Below are positions 35,173 to 43,973 of a stretch of 64,000 nucleotides of DNA, one piece after another. This stretch comes from Chryseolinea sp. H1M3-3 (GTDB taxonomy: Bacteria > Bacteroidota > Bacteroidia > Cytophagales > Cyclobacteriaceae): NCBI RefSeq assembly GCF_029360725.1, contig NZ_JARKMY010000001.1, positions 930,001 through 994,000 of the forward strand. Reading direction: 5' to 3'. Under the pieces are notes generated by a model. It was not told the DNA's origin, did not search any database, and saw only the letters and a program-made list of their open reading frames with translations. A program made the translations under genes and the position numbers. Each line of letters starts with the position of its first letter. Within the stretch, counting starts at the first letter, position 1.

Positions 35173-37737
35173 TTATGCTGAGTTACGAGCGGCATTAATG
35201 ATTCCAAACATACAGCGAAGCACAAGCTTACGATACAGTTTCTCATGTTGTTCTTCCGACTTTTCTAACGTGCGCAGTTGTTGAAGAGCGTATTGCTGAA
35301 TGGTGATCAGCGGTAGCACGATGCGTTCACGCAACTTTACAGAATCCCGGTTCATAGGCGTATTTTCCATCAGTTCGCTTAGTCCGGAAACCTCTAAAAT
35401 CATATCTACGGAAAGTTTATATTCCGAAAACATTTTCTTCCAGAGTTCACTGAACTCTTCATCCTTTGCCAGGTAGGCCGTTGCCGGATAATATGATTTG
35501 GTAAGCGACATCATACTATTGCTTAGCAGTGTTCTGAAAAATAATGATTCCTTAAAAAGTAGTTTTAACTTGGACAGCTTTCCTTTCTTTTTCAGTTCCT
35601 TTAACGCAGTGCCTACACCATAAAAACCTGGGATGTTTTGTTTCATTTGAGCCCAAGACCCAACGAATGGAATCGCCCTGAGGTCTTCGAATTTCAAACT
35701 TCCCTGACTACGTTTTACAGGCCGTGAGCCAATGTTAGTATCACCAAAGAAAGCCAATGGCGTTATTTTTTCAAGGTATGGAACGAACTTGGGGTGCTGT
35801 TTTAGATCCAAATATGCCTTGTGACCTTCTTGTGCAAGACCGTTTACCAATTGAATTTCATCCGGCGTAAGCTTGTTTCGGTTGATCTTGAAAACATCAT
35901 TCTCCACTCCAGCCGAAAGCAATTGCTCTAAATTGTATGCGCATGAAACAGGTTTGCCAAAATTAGAACTGATGGTTTGGCCCTGGATAGTTACCTGCAC
36001 TTCCTTATCTTCAATACTGTCTCCGAGCGATGCATAAAAATCATGTGTATTTCCACCACCTCTGGCAGGAGGGCCACCGCGACCATCAAAAAATACTGCC
36101 ATAAATCCCTGTTCACGAGAGATTCTGGTGAGATGTTCTTTCGCCTGAAAGATCGACCAGTTCGCGCGCAAGTATCCGCCATCTTTTGTACCATCTGAAA
36201 AACCTAGCATGATGGTCTGCTTCGAGCCACGCCTTTTCAAGTGATCACGATAGGCTCCAACGTTGTATAGTGCCTCCATTATTTCAGGGGCGTTGGCAAG
36301 ATCCTCAATCGTTTCGAACAATGGAACAATGTCAAGCGTGAGTTCATTATTGTGGCCTATGATAAGCTTGGCCAGTTGATAAACACGGATAACGTCTAAG
36401 GCAGATTGGCAATTGCTGATCACGTAACGATGACATCCATCTTCCCCATTCTGCTCCTGTATCTGTCCGATGATATCGATGCTTTCAATAAGTTCATGAA
36501 CAAAATCATCTTCAAATTTTAATGAACCTGGATTGAATTTCAGCGATAACAGCGTTTCAATTTTCTCAGCTTCTGATAGCGAGTCGAAGTCCTTAAGTTT
36601 TTTATTTTTTGGTTTTAATTTTTCGATAATCGCGTTCCAAGCATAACCATGCTTACGGCTATCCTGACGGATGTCCATGCTCGCAAAATAAAATCCAAAG
36701 ATTCTGATTTTTATTATAAACGCCTCTAGCAGATTTAGAAACAAGCCTTTATGATCACGCAGCAATACTTCGCGTGCTTCTGCCAAATCTTGCAGGAGCT
36801 CCTTCGGATTGTGATAGATGTCTCCATATCCTCCAAAAGCCATGGGATAAACTTTCCGTTCTGCTTTTGCGATAATATGATCAACACCTTTAAACGTTAA
36901 TCTTCTTTTCAAAAAGCGTATATCACGATAGTAGCATCTGAATAACGTTTGCTGTAAATGCTGTGCAACCTTCAATGTAATTTCGTGCGTGACGAACGGG
37001 TTTCCATCACGATCGCCTCCCGGCCAGAAACCTATTTTTAGTAAATCGAAATTAGTCCAATCCTCCAGCTTCATGTGTAAACCAGTCATGAGCTTGTTCA
37101 CGATTTCAGGAATGGCAACATAAAAAACATTTTCAAGGAACCAACACAGGCTTACGGCCTCATCAAACGGCGTTGGCTTTTCTCTGTTAATAAATGCTGT
37201 CTTTCCCAACTGACGAAGTAACAGGTTAATATGTTCCAGGCGGTTTTCGCGAATGGCTTGCTCAAGGTCATTTAGTATGGCCAGAACGTTACCCGGATAA
37301 AACTGAGTAGGGTGAGCGGTAAGGACTACTCTAACACTGAATTCGTTTAGCTTTTTCTTCAACTCATCCACGGCTCCTTCTGCCTCGGCCCGTAAAAGCA
37401 GTTCAGTGATTGTGCCCTTTCCTTCCAATTCATTTATTTCTTCAAAAGCAGCATCTTCTATCGAATCAAAAAGCACAACCTGGCGTTCGACATATTGAAT
37501 AAAGCCGAACAATAAGTTGAATTGTTCTTCGCGGGAAGCTTTAGGGGTATAGTCAGTAAAAAACTTCTTTATGATAGCCTTGGGGTCCTTTCCTTTGTCA
37601 TAGCCATTTTCACAAGATTGTTGCAAAAGTGGAAGTAACGTTCCAGTGCGGTAGATACCGGTATATGGAAGGTTAAGGAAAAGACTGTTATACATGTGAT
37701 AACGTGTAGAAACAGTCTCGTTGAATTGACTTGCCAT
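35173..37737 (-). CDS. ppc: Phosphoenolpyruvate carboxylase
   Basis: An 854-residue PEP carboxylase that forms oxaloacetate from PEP and bicarbonate as an anaplerotic step. VVLTAHPTQ with the essential His at 142, GFWPGGDRDGNPFVT near 237-251, FSDGTKDGGYLRANW and FFDGRGGPPARGGGNTH (around 553-569) are the catalytic signatures. Length is shorter than enterobacterial PEPC (about 880) but within the range for Bacteroidota. The gene is convergent with the Rieske-like lipoprotein (4-base gap). Its upstream region carries a palindrome and a hairpin, described separately. Confidence 0.96.
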   Translation of the reverse strand: MASQFNETVSTRYHMYNSLFLNLPYTGIYRTGTLLPLLQQSCENGYDKGKDPKAIIKKFFTDYTPKASREEQFNLLFGFIQYVERQVVLFDSIEDAAFEEINELEGKGTITELLLRAEAEGAVDELKKKLNEFSVRVVLTAHPTQFYPGNVLAILNDLEQAIRENRLEHINLLLRQLGKTAFINREKPTPFDEAVSLCWFLENVFYVAIPEIVNKLMTGLHMKLEDWTNFDLLKIGFWPGGDRDGNPFVTHEITLKVAQHLQQTLFRCYYRDIRFLKRRLTFKGVDHIIAKAERKVYPMAFGGYGDIYHNPKELLQDLAEAREVLLRDHKGLFLNLLEAFIIKIRIFGFYFASMDIRQDSRKHGYAWNAIIEKLKPKNKKLKDFDSLSEAEKIETLLSLKFNPGSLKFEDDFVHELIESIDIIGQIQEQNGEDGCHRYVISNCQSALDVIRVYQLAKLIIGHNNELTLDIVPLFETIEDLANAPEIMEALYNVGAYRDHLKRRGSKQTIMLGFSDGTKDGGYLRANWSIFQAKEHLTRISREQGFMAVFFDGRGGPPARGGGNTHDFYASLGDSIEDKEVQVTIQGQTISSNFGKPVSCAYNLEQLLSAGVENDVFKINRNKLTPDEIQLVNGLAQEGHKAYLDLKQHPKFVPYLEKITPLAFFGDTNIGSRPVKRSQGSLKFEDLRAIPFVGSWAQMKQNIPGFYGVGTALKELKKKGKLSKLKLLFKESLFFRTLLSNSMMSLTKSYYPATAYLAKDEEFSELWKKMFSEYKLSVDMILEVSGLSELMENTPMNRDSVKLRERIVLPLITIQQYALQQLRTLEKSEEQHEKLYRKLVLRCMFGIINAARNSA

Positions 37738-37818
37738 GGTAGTATAAGAAATCCAGTAAAGGTATCAAATACTACATTGGCATTTTCCCTCTAACGCCGA
37801 ATTGATAACATTTTTTTT

Positions 37819-37830
37819 GAAAACGTTTTC
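37819..37830. promoter_or_regulatory. Perfect palindrome GAAAACGTTTTC upstream of ppc
   Basis: A perfect 12-base palindrome centred about 87 bases before the ppc ATG. With one flanking base it reads TGAAAACGTTTTCG, close to LacI/GalR-family and cre-type operators, whose centres are CG. It may be an operator controlling ppc, but there is no independent evidence. Confidence 0.35.
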
Positions 37831-37840
37831 GATAAAACAT

Positions 37841-37900
37841 TTAGCCGTCAGACTAAGGATACCGTGGCCTTTGCCCACCAACCTTGCATCTGACGGCTAA
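37841..37900 (-). terminator. Long hairpin between DUF1573 and ppc
   Basis: Two perfect 12-base arms, 37841-37852 and 37889-37900, flank a 36-base interior with further pairing (AAGG with CCTT, GTGG with CCAC). On the - strand it lies 25 bases after the DUF1573 stop and is followed by TGTTTTAT, so a terminator is reasonable. A regulatory RNA element or repeat is an alternative, because the T-run is short. Confidence 0.5.
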
Positions 37901-37925
37901 TTCTTAAACGACTTAGATGTTGGTT

Positions 37926-38342
37926 TTATTGAACCACTTCTCCTTTTATTAGTAGCTGTACGGCACCCTCACCCGCGTTTGCATTTACGGTAACTGTCTT
38001 TGTAAAAACACCAACTTTTGCAGCGTTATAGGTTGCTTTTACATAACCCTCTGCGCCGGCAGGAATAGGATCTTTGCTATAATCTGTAACAGTACATCCG
38101 CAGGAAGCCTGCACGGAAGAAATGACCAGTGGCGCATCGCCGGAGTTTGTAAATCGGAATTCGTGAGTAACGGGATTGTTCACTTTGATCTTTCCAAAAT
38201 CATAAGTTGTAACGCTCCACAAAAATTGAGGTGTTTCATTTAGTTCAATGCGTGGCGTCAAAAAGTTGATGGCTGCAAATTGTTGGGCAAAGATGGGTGT
38301 GGCTAGCAGGCCGATCATTAAAATCAAACAAATCTTTTTCAT
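37926..38342 (-). CDS. Secreted DUF1573-domain protein
   Basis: A 138-residue protein with an N-terminal signal peptide (MKKICLILMIGLLATPIFA, cleavage near residue 20) and a DUF1573 domain in residues 45-138. TYDFGKIKVNNPVTHEFRFTNSGDAPLVISSVQASCGCTVTDY is the typical core, with the CGC motif. The fold is Ig-like (ASPM/SPD-2/Hydin type) and common in Bacteroidota as short periplasmic or exported proteins of unknown function. It is transcribed away from the histidine kinase gene at 38678 across a 335-base intergenic region. No DNA-proximal partner gene indicates its role. Confidence 0.85.
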   Translation of the reverse strand: MKKICLILMIGLLATPIFAQQFAAINFLTPRIELNETPQFLWSVTTYDFGKIKVNNPVTHEFRFTNSGDAPLVISSVQASCGCTVTDYSKDPIPAGAEGYVKATYNAAKVGVFTKTVTVNANAGEGAVQLLIKGEVVQ

Positions 38343-38677
38343 AAGTTTAAAATTTAAGGTGAATAAATAATATCATTAACTCCGACGTTGCGCCAGATCA
38401 ATTTGATCGTCACCAAATGATTTCCGTGCCTCGAAGTACTTGGACAAACTTCATTAATAAATCCCTTCATGAATGTTAATGAGTTTCTAATTCTTGTTAA
38501 TGACATGTTAAAAATTTCAACGTTGTCTATAAAATTGCGATACCAACGTATCTGTCCAGACCAACATGCCAGGATACACCTCTTTAAACTATGATTTAAA
38601 TCGTTGGGGACGGAGAGCTTTGTTAACAACTTGTTAATGCCTAAAACCATAATTCAGATTTATCGTAACTTTAATAG
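38343..38677. promoter_or_regulatory. 335-base divergent intergenic region with GTTAA boxes
   Basis: Between the DUF1573 gene (-) and the histidine kinase gene (+). Two GTTAA pairs with an 11-base period occur: 38496-38500 with 38507-38511, and 38622-38626 with 38633-38637, each being GTTAA-N6-GTTAA. A fifth box is at 38475-38479. An 11-base spacing is usual for OmpR/PhoB-type response-regulator half sites. The adjacent operon encodes just such a regulator, so autoregulation is plausible. The distal pair is about 40 bases before the kinase start. Confidence 0.5.
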
Positions 38678-39940
38678 GTGAAGAACTCAACCATACGTTT
38701 TGTAGTTATTCTGGCAGCCCTCAGCATCGTGGGGATTACCATTACTCAAATCTATTGGATCAGGCGCGCTTTTGATCTGAAGGAAGCTGAGTTTGAACGA
38801 ACAGTTAGTACAGCCCTTTACAATGTTGCCCAGCAAATTTTTGATATTAATCATACTCCCTCTCCGGCAAATAACCCTGTAAAACAACTCTCCACCAACT
38901 ATTTTGTGGTCATGGTGAATAGTGAAATCGATGCCAACTTTTTGGAATTTCTTTTAAAGAATGAATTCGAAAAGCGCGGAATCATTGCCGATTTTGAATA
39001 TGGCGTATACGACTGCTCGAGTGAAAAAATGGTATACGGGAATTATGTCCCTTTAAAAACTTCCAAAGAAAAAGCAACTTCAAAAAATCTTCCCAAGTGG
39101 AGTAATCAGAGTTATTATTTTGGTGTTCAATTTCCCAATCGCGTCGCTCACATCATTAATCAAATGGGTATTTGGTCCTTCTCCTCCATCGTGCTGTTAC
39201 TGGTCATTACATTTTTTGCCTACACTTTGTTTGTTATACTCAAGCAAAAACGCCTCTCCGAAATTCAAAAAGATTTTATCAACAACATGACGCATGAGTT
39301 CAAAACCCCCATCGCTACCATCGCTGTCTCAACGGAAGTGTTAAAGGATCCTGCGATTATTTCGCAACCTGAACGTTTAATGAATTACGCGGGAATCATA
39401 GAAAAGGAAAATGTAAGACTCAAACAACAGGTTGAGCGGGTTTTACAAATGGCGCGTCTGGACAAGGAATATCCACGACTTAAAAAAGAAATTGTCGACA
39501 TTCATCAAATCCTCCATGATGCCGTTCGACATCATACCATGGCGTTAGAAGAACGCAAAGGAAGTATCCATTATGAGCTAAATGCCACAAAAACTGAAGT
39601 TCAGGCTGACAGGTTTCATCTTACCAGCGTCTTCAATAATCTGTTGGACAATGCCATTAAATATTGTAAGGAGATTCCGCAAATAACAATTCGCACCTCC
39701 AACAAAAACCACGGATGTCTTATCGAATTTATAGATAACGGGATCGGTATTAGCCGAGAGAATCAAAAAAGAGTCTTTCAAAAATTCTACCGCGTACCCA
39801 CGGGAAATGTTCACGACGTAAAAGGCTTTGGCCTTGGCCTCAGTTATACTAAAACAATTGTAGAAGCGCATAGCGGCGAAATTTCTCTGCAAAGTGAATT
39901 AGGAAAAGGTTGTTCATTTCAAATTTATATTCCTGGTTAA
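38678..39940 (+). CDS. Two-component sensor histidine kinase
   Basis: A 420-residue membrane sensor. A first transmembrane helix (around 8-25) and a second near 168-190 flank a periplasmic domain of about 140 residues. MTHEFKTPIATIAVS (205-219) carries the phosphorylated His206. The ATP-binding domain has NLLDNAIKYCKE (N box), DNGIGI, FQKFYRVP and GFGLGLSYTK. The opening (IVGITITQIYWIRRAF) is common in Bacteroidota kinases of the RprX type. It starts at GTG 38678. Partner of the regulator gene 12 bases downstream. Signal unknown. Confidence 0.88.
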   Translation: MKNSTIRFVVILAALSIVGITITQIYWIRRAFDLKEAEFERTVSTALYNVAQQIFDINHTPSPANNPVKQLSTNYFVVMVNSEIDANFLEFLLKNEFEKRGIIADFEYGVYDCSSEKMVYGNYVPLKTSKEKATSKNLPKWSNQSYYFGVQFPNRVAHIINQMGIWSFSSIVLLLVITFFAYTLFVILKQKRLSEIQKDFINNMTHEFKTPIATIAVSTEVLKDPAIISQPERLMNYAGIIEKENVRLKQQVERVLQMARLDKEYPRLKKEIVDIHQILHDAVRHHTMALEERKGSIHYELNATKTEVQADRFHLTSVFNNLLDNAIKYCKEIPQITIRTSNKNHGCLIEFIDNGIGISRENQKRVFQKFYRVPTGNVHDVKGFGLGLSYTKTIVEAHSGEISLQSELGKGCSFQIYIPG

Positions 39941-39952
39941 TTTGTTTCATAA

Positions 39953-40648
39953 ATGATAACGGATAACAACAGAATTCTGCTCGTTGAGGATGATCCAAGT
40001 TTGGGGTTTGTCATTAAAGACAATTTGAGTTTGAAGGGATATGATGTGACCCTTTGTAAGGACGGCGAAGAAGGTGAGCGATCTTTTCTTAACCACCATT
40101 ATAACCTCTGCATCTTCGACGTGATGCTTCCTAAAAAAGATGGATTTTCCTTAGCACAAAGCGTTAGAAAAAGTAATGCAACGGTCCCGATATTGTTTTT
40201 GACAGCGAAGTCGATGATGGAAGATAAGCTGGAAGGATATCGTACCGGCGCAGATGACTATATCACAAAGCCGTTCAGCTTGGACGAATTGCTTTGCAAA
40301 ATCGAAGTGTTTTTAAGGAGAAGTCCCAGAATTCATTTGGGGCATGAGAAGATTGTTCCGCTTGGAAAATACGAGTTTGATTTCGCTAACTTAACGCTGA
40401 AACAAAACGGCGTCGAAAAAACGTTAACACAAAAAGAAGCGGAGGTTTTAAAATTGCTTTACCACAACCGCGAGCGCGTTTTAAAGCGAGAAGAAATTTT
40501 GAAACATGTGTGGGGCGACGACGACTACTTCATGGGAAGAAGTATGGACGTTTTCATTTCGAAGCTCCGAAAATATTTAAAAGAAGATGCCTCCGTTCAG
40601 ATTGTGAACTACCATGGTGTCGGCTTTAAACTCGAAGTTGCCGGCTAA
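39953..40648 (+). CDS. OmpR/PhoB-family response regulator
   Basis: A 231-residue regulator. The receiver domain (5-120) has the acidic pair EDD, phospho-Asp D56 in CIFDVMLPKKDG, TAKS (around 84-87) and K106 in YITKPFS. The winged-helix domain (135-229) has LTQKEAEVLKLL, REEILKHVWGDDDYFMGRSMDVFISKLRKYL and the C-terminal NYHGVGFKL. It follows the kinase by 12 bases, so the pair is an operon. The GTTAA boxes upstream of the kinase gene are its probable sites. Its end is convergent with the APC permease, 22 bases apart. Confidence 0.92.
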   Translation: MITDNNRILLVEDDPSLGFVIKDNLSLKGYDVTLCKDGEEGERSFLNHHYNLCIFDVMLPKKDGFSLAQSVRKSNATVPILFLTAKSMMEDKLEGYRTGADDYITKPFSLDELLCKIEVFLRRSPRIHLGHEKIVPLGKYEFDFANLTLKQNGVEKTLTQKEAEVLKLLYHNRERVLKREEILKHVWGDDDYFMGRSMDVFISKLRKYLKEDASVQIVNYHGVGFKLEVAG

Positions 40649-40670
40649 CAGATCTTTAACAACTTCCCTC

Positions 40671-42119
40671 CTATTGATTTCGTAGATGGCTGTTGTTTTT
40701 GCTGTATACGAAATAAATTACAATTCCCATGGCCATCCATACGAGCAAGCGAACCCAGGTGTCTCCTGGCAGAAATGCCATCATCCCCAAACAAATAATC
40801 ATTCCCAATATAGGTACCAGGGGAACAAGGGGTGTTTTAAAAGCCCGTGGCTGATTTGGCATTTTAACACGCATAACCCAGACACCGGCACAGACCAATA
40901 CAAATGCCAGAAGAGTTCCTATACTCACCATTTCTCCTACTACACGTGCAGGGACAAAGCCAGCAAACAGGCTCACAAATATCATAAACAATAAGTTCGA
41001 TTTGTAAGGCGTTCTGAATTTGGGATGGACATCAGAAAAGAATTTAGGAAGCAGCCCATCTCTTGACATCGAAAAGAAAACACGCGATTGCCCCATGAGC
41101 ATAACCAGAATAACAGAAGTATATCCAGCCAGAATAGCCAGGATAATTGCCTGTTGCAAAAATGTGTAAGGTGTATGACTAATCGCGACGGCAACCGGTG
41201 CAATACCATCCTGGCCTGCAAATTCTTTATAATTAGCAAGGCCGGTCATGACGTGCGCAAATAAAACATACAGGATTGTACAAACAACAAGCGATCCTAA
41301 TATTCCTATGGGCATGTCCTTCTTTGGATTCTTCGATTCCTGTGCAGCAGTTGATACAGCATCAAATCCGATATAAGCGAAGAATACGATACCTGCTGCG
41401 CGAATTACACCGCTAACACCGAACTCCCCGAAAGTGCCCGTATTTTCAGGAACATAAGGAATGTAGTTATCAGGATTGATATAACCCCATCCTAGAAAAA
41501 TAAAAACAAGCACCACAGTTACTTTCAACATCACAATAATCGCATTTACAAACGCTGACTCCTGGATACCCTTGATGAGAATAAAAGAAATGATAAATAC
41601 AATGACAACGGCAGGGAGGTTGATCATGCCACTCACAACAGAACCATCGGCCAACGTTGCTGTATCGTATGATGACATAGCAAGATAATGGGGAATATGA
41701 ATATCGTAGTACTCTAAAAACTTAACGAGATAACGAGACCAACTGATGGCAACCGTTGCTGCCCCCAATGCATATTCCAAAACTAGGTCCCATCCGATGA
41801 TCCATGCTATGAATTCGCCCAAAGTAGCATATGAATATGTATATGCACTTCCTGCAACGGGAATCATAGACGCAAACTCCGCATAGCACAGGCCGGCAAA
41901 TGCACAGCCCAATGCGGCAACGATAAACGATATCGTAATCGCAGGACCAGCATTTGCAGCAGCCGCAACGCCCGTGATAGAAAACAAGCCCGCGCCGATG
42001 ATTGCACCAATACCCAAGGCTACCAGGTTGGTAGGCCCCAGTGTACGCTTTAGACTTTTTTCAGAATCCTCAGCTTGCTCCAGTAGTTGATTGAGAGGTT
42101 TCTTAATGAACAGACCCAT
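40671..42119 (-). CDS. APC-family amino acid permease
   Basis: A 482-residue transporter with about 12 predicted helices. GIGAIIGAGLFSITGVAA (36-53) is the first discontinuous helix of APC transporters. FFAYIGFDAVSTAAQESKNPKKDMPIGI (around 251-278) is the cationic amino acid transporter-like signature of the YhdG/CAT branch. It probably imports amino acids by proton coupling. It is 65 bases downstream of the AGCS gene on the same strand and may share a transcript. Specificity is not readable. Confidence 0.85.
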   Translation of the reverse strand: MGLFIKKPLNQLLEQAEDSEKSLKRTLGPTNLVALGIGAIIGAGLFSITGVAAAANAGPAITISFIVAALGCAFAGLCYAEFASMIPVAGSAYTYSYATLGEFIAWIIGWDLVLEYALGAATVAISWSRYLVKFLEYYDIHIPHYLAMSSYDTATLADGSVVSGMINLPAVVIVFIISFILIKGIQESAFVNAIIVMLKVTVVLVFIFLGWGYINPDNYIPYVPENTGTFGEFGVSGVIRAAGIVFFAYIGFDAVSTAAQESKNPKKDMPIGILGSLVVCTILYVLFAHVMTGLANYKEFAGQDGIAPVAVAISHTPYTFLQQAIILAILAGYTSVILVMLMGQSRVFFSMSRDGLLPKFFSDVHPKFRTPYKSNLLFMIFVSLFAGFVPARVVGEMVSIGTLLAFVLVCAGVWVMRVKMPNQPRAFKTPLVPLVPILGMIICLGMMAFLPGDTWVRLLVWMAMGIVIYFVYSKNNSHLRNQ

Positions 42120-42184
42120 GGTAATTTCTTAACGTAAACAATTCAATCATTTCGCTTGTACTTTTTCGTACAGCCATTTTAATA

Positions 42185-43861
42185 TTATTCGCTTTTCTTA
42201 TTAGGATATTCCTTCTTGAATCCGATCCAATATTCTTTTAAGGTAGTCTTCATGTCTTTATGCAATAAAAGAATTCCCACCAAATTCGGTATCGTCATGA
42301 GTGCTATGGTAATTCCAGACAGCGTCCAGATAATGGTCGTATCTGTAAATGACGCCAGAAAAAAGCCGATGACATAAACGATGTGATAGTAGATTACCCC
42401 TTTCGCCCCAAACAGGTATGTCACCGCCCGATCTCCGTAATACGACCATGATATCGCTGTGGAAAAAGCAAATAGTAAAAGTCCGATAGTAACAATGTAT
42501 TTCCCATATTCTCCAAAAGGACTTCTCTTGAATGCCTCATTGGTAAGCGGAGCGCTATGCAATAACGATTTACCACTGATTTCTACATCACTACCGTTTC
42601 TTATAAGCTTGCCATTCACAATTTTTAATTTACCAGTAAACTTACCGTTGCGTTCACTAACCAGTATATCTTCTCCCACAGACCTCGCATGAAGTATGGT
42701 AAGATTGTTCGTAATTTCTCCTGCGCTTACGTCCAAATCCCCTGTAAAAAAAGGCAAGGATTCTTCGCCTTTGATGTAATTCGAAAGTTTTTGCTTGTCC
42801 TCTGCATTTGCCTCATCGTATTTGGAATCAAGCACAATAAGGTCTGTATCTTGAAAATCATTTTGAATTTTATCGTCCCATGCCCCAGAAGACAGTACAG
42901 CTAAGCCTGTAAGCAAACAAATAATAATGGTGTCAATAAAAGGTTCGAGAATGGCGACCATTCCTTCGGAAACAGGTTCATGCGCTTTTGCTGCAGCGTG
43001 CGCGATCGGGGCAGAGCCTTGTCCAGCTTCATTAGAAAACAATCCCCGGTTTACGCCCCTATTAAAGGCAAAGGAAACTGTCGCACCAAGGAACCCGCCG
43101 GTAGCGGTCGTGCCTGAAAACAGGTCTCTCCCAATTGTAGCGATGGATGGAATTAAGTTCTCTACGTTGTAAAGAATTACAGAAATGGCTCCGATGAAAT
43201 ATAAAATGGCCATGAAAGGAACTAACATTTCAGAAACCTGCGCAATGCGTTTGATTCCTCCAATGATGATGAAACCTAAAATAACGGTGAGGATACCCCC
43301 TGTGATAATATGATCCAATCCAAAGGAGGTATACATGGCGTTGGCAATGCTATTGACTTGAGGGAGGCTGCCAGTGCCGAAGGAAGAAAGCACGGTAGCC
43401 ACGGCAAAGATTACTGCAAGCCACTTCATGTTCAATGCATTTTTCATATAATACATTGGCCCGCCGGCAACATGTCCTTTCACATCCATTTCCCTGTATT
43501 TGTGTGATAAGGTCACCTCTACAAATTTTGTAGTCATACCGAGAAATGCTGTTACGAGCATCCAGAAAAGCGCCGCAGGTCCACCGAGGTGAATGGCTAA
43601 CGCAACCCCTGCAATATTTCCCGTTCCAACCGTACCAGAAAGTGCTGTCGCCAATGCTTGGAAATGTGAGGCATCACCTACATCAGTAGATTTATCATAC
43701 TTGCCTCTTACGATCCGAATGGCGTGACGGAAAAAACGTATCTGCGGAAATTTTAAATAAAAGGTAAAAAAGATACCGGTGCCTAATAGAAAATATACAA
43801 ACCAATTTGCGCTTCCAATATAACTGTCGATGGTGGCGAGAACGTCATTTAGCTGCTGCAT
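42185..43861 (-). CDS. AGCS-family alanine/glycine:sodium symporter with an inserted domain
   Basis: A 558-residue symporter. ALSGTVGTGNIAGVALAI (73-90), NRGLFSNEAGQGSAPIAHAAA (271-291) and SYYGDRAVTYLFG are AGCS signatures. The family is usually about 450-490 residues. Here an extra soluble segment of about 110 residues (roughly 328-438), polar and mainly extended, sits between GAW and the LTNEAF block, in the predicted extracytoplasmic loop. It likely imports alanine or glycine with Na+. The insert is discussed in the findings. Hairpin and lspA lie upstream. Confidence 0.9.
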   Translation of the reverse strand: MQQLNDVLATIDSYIGSANWFVYFLLGTGIFFTFYLKFPQIRFFRHAIRIVRGKYDKSTDVGDASHFQALATALSGTVGTGNIAGVALAIHLGGPAALFWMLVTAFLGMTTKFVEVTLSHKYREMDVKGHVAGGPMYYMKNALNMKWLAVIFAVATVLSSFGTGSLPQVNSIANAMYTSFGLDHIITGGILTVILGFIIIGGIKRIAQVSEMLVPFMAILYFIGAISVILYNVENLIPSIATIGRDLFSGTTATGGFLGATVSFAFNRGVNRGLFSNEAGQGSAPIAHAAAKAHEPVSEGMVAILEPFIDTIIICLLTGLAVLSSGAWDDKIQNDFQDTDLIVLDSKYDEANAEDKQKLSNYIKGEESLPFFTGDLDVSAGEITNNLTILHARSVGEDILVSERNGKFTGKLKIVNGKLIRNGSDVEISGKSLLHSAPLTNEAFKRSPFGEYGKYIVTIGLLLFAFSTAISWSYYGDRAVTYLFGAKGVIYYHIVYVIGFFLASFTDTTIIWTLSGITIALMTIPNLVGILLLHKDMKTTLKEYWIGFKKEYPNKKSE

Positions 43862-43918
43862 TTCGGAATCGGCTTTGGTTTAAGCTAGTAATAATAGCGA
43901 AATGAAATAAAAACGCTC

Positions 43919-43941
43919 AATAAGTTAGAATAAAACTTATT
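43919..43941 (-). terminator. Inverted repeat after lspA
   Basis: AATAAGTT (43919-43926) and AACTTATT (43934-43941) form an 8-base AT-rich stem with a 7-base loop. On the - strand it lies about 30 bases after the lspA stop and is followed by GAGCGTTTTTAT. It could terminate the ileS-lspA transcript before the AGCS gene. The stem is weak. Confidence 0.4.
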
Positions 43942-43973
43942 GGAATATTTTTATCAGGTACAAGCACACGAAT

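Noticed and set aside
42459-43507. Several + strand open frames antisense to the AGCS gene
   Set aside because: They run opposite to a well supported transporter gene, and none has a recognisable domain.
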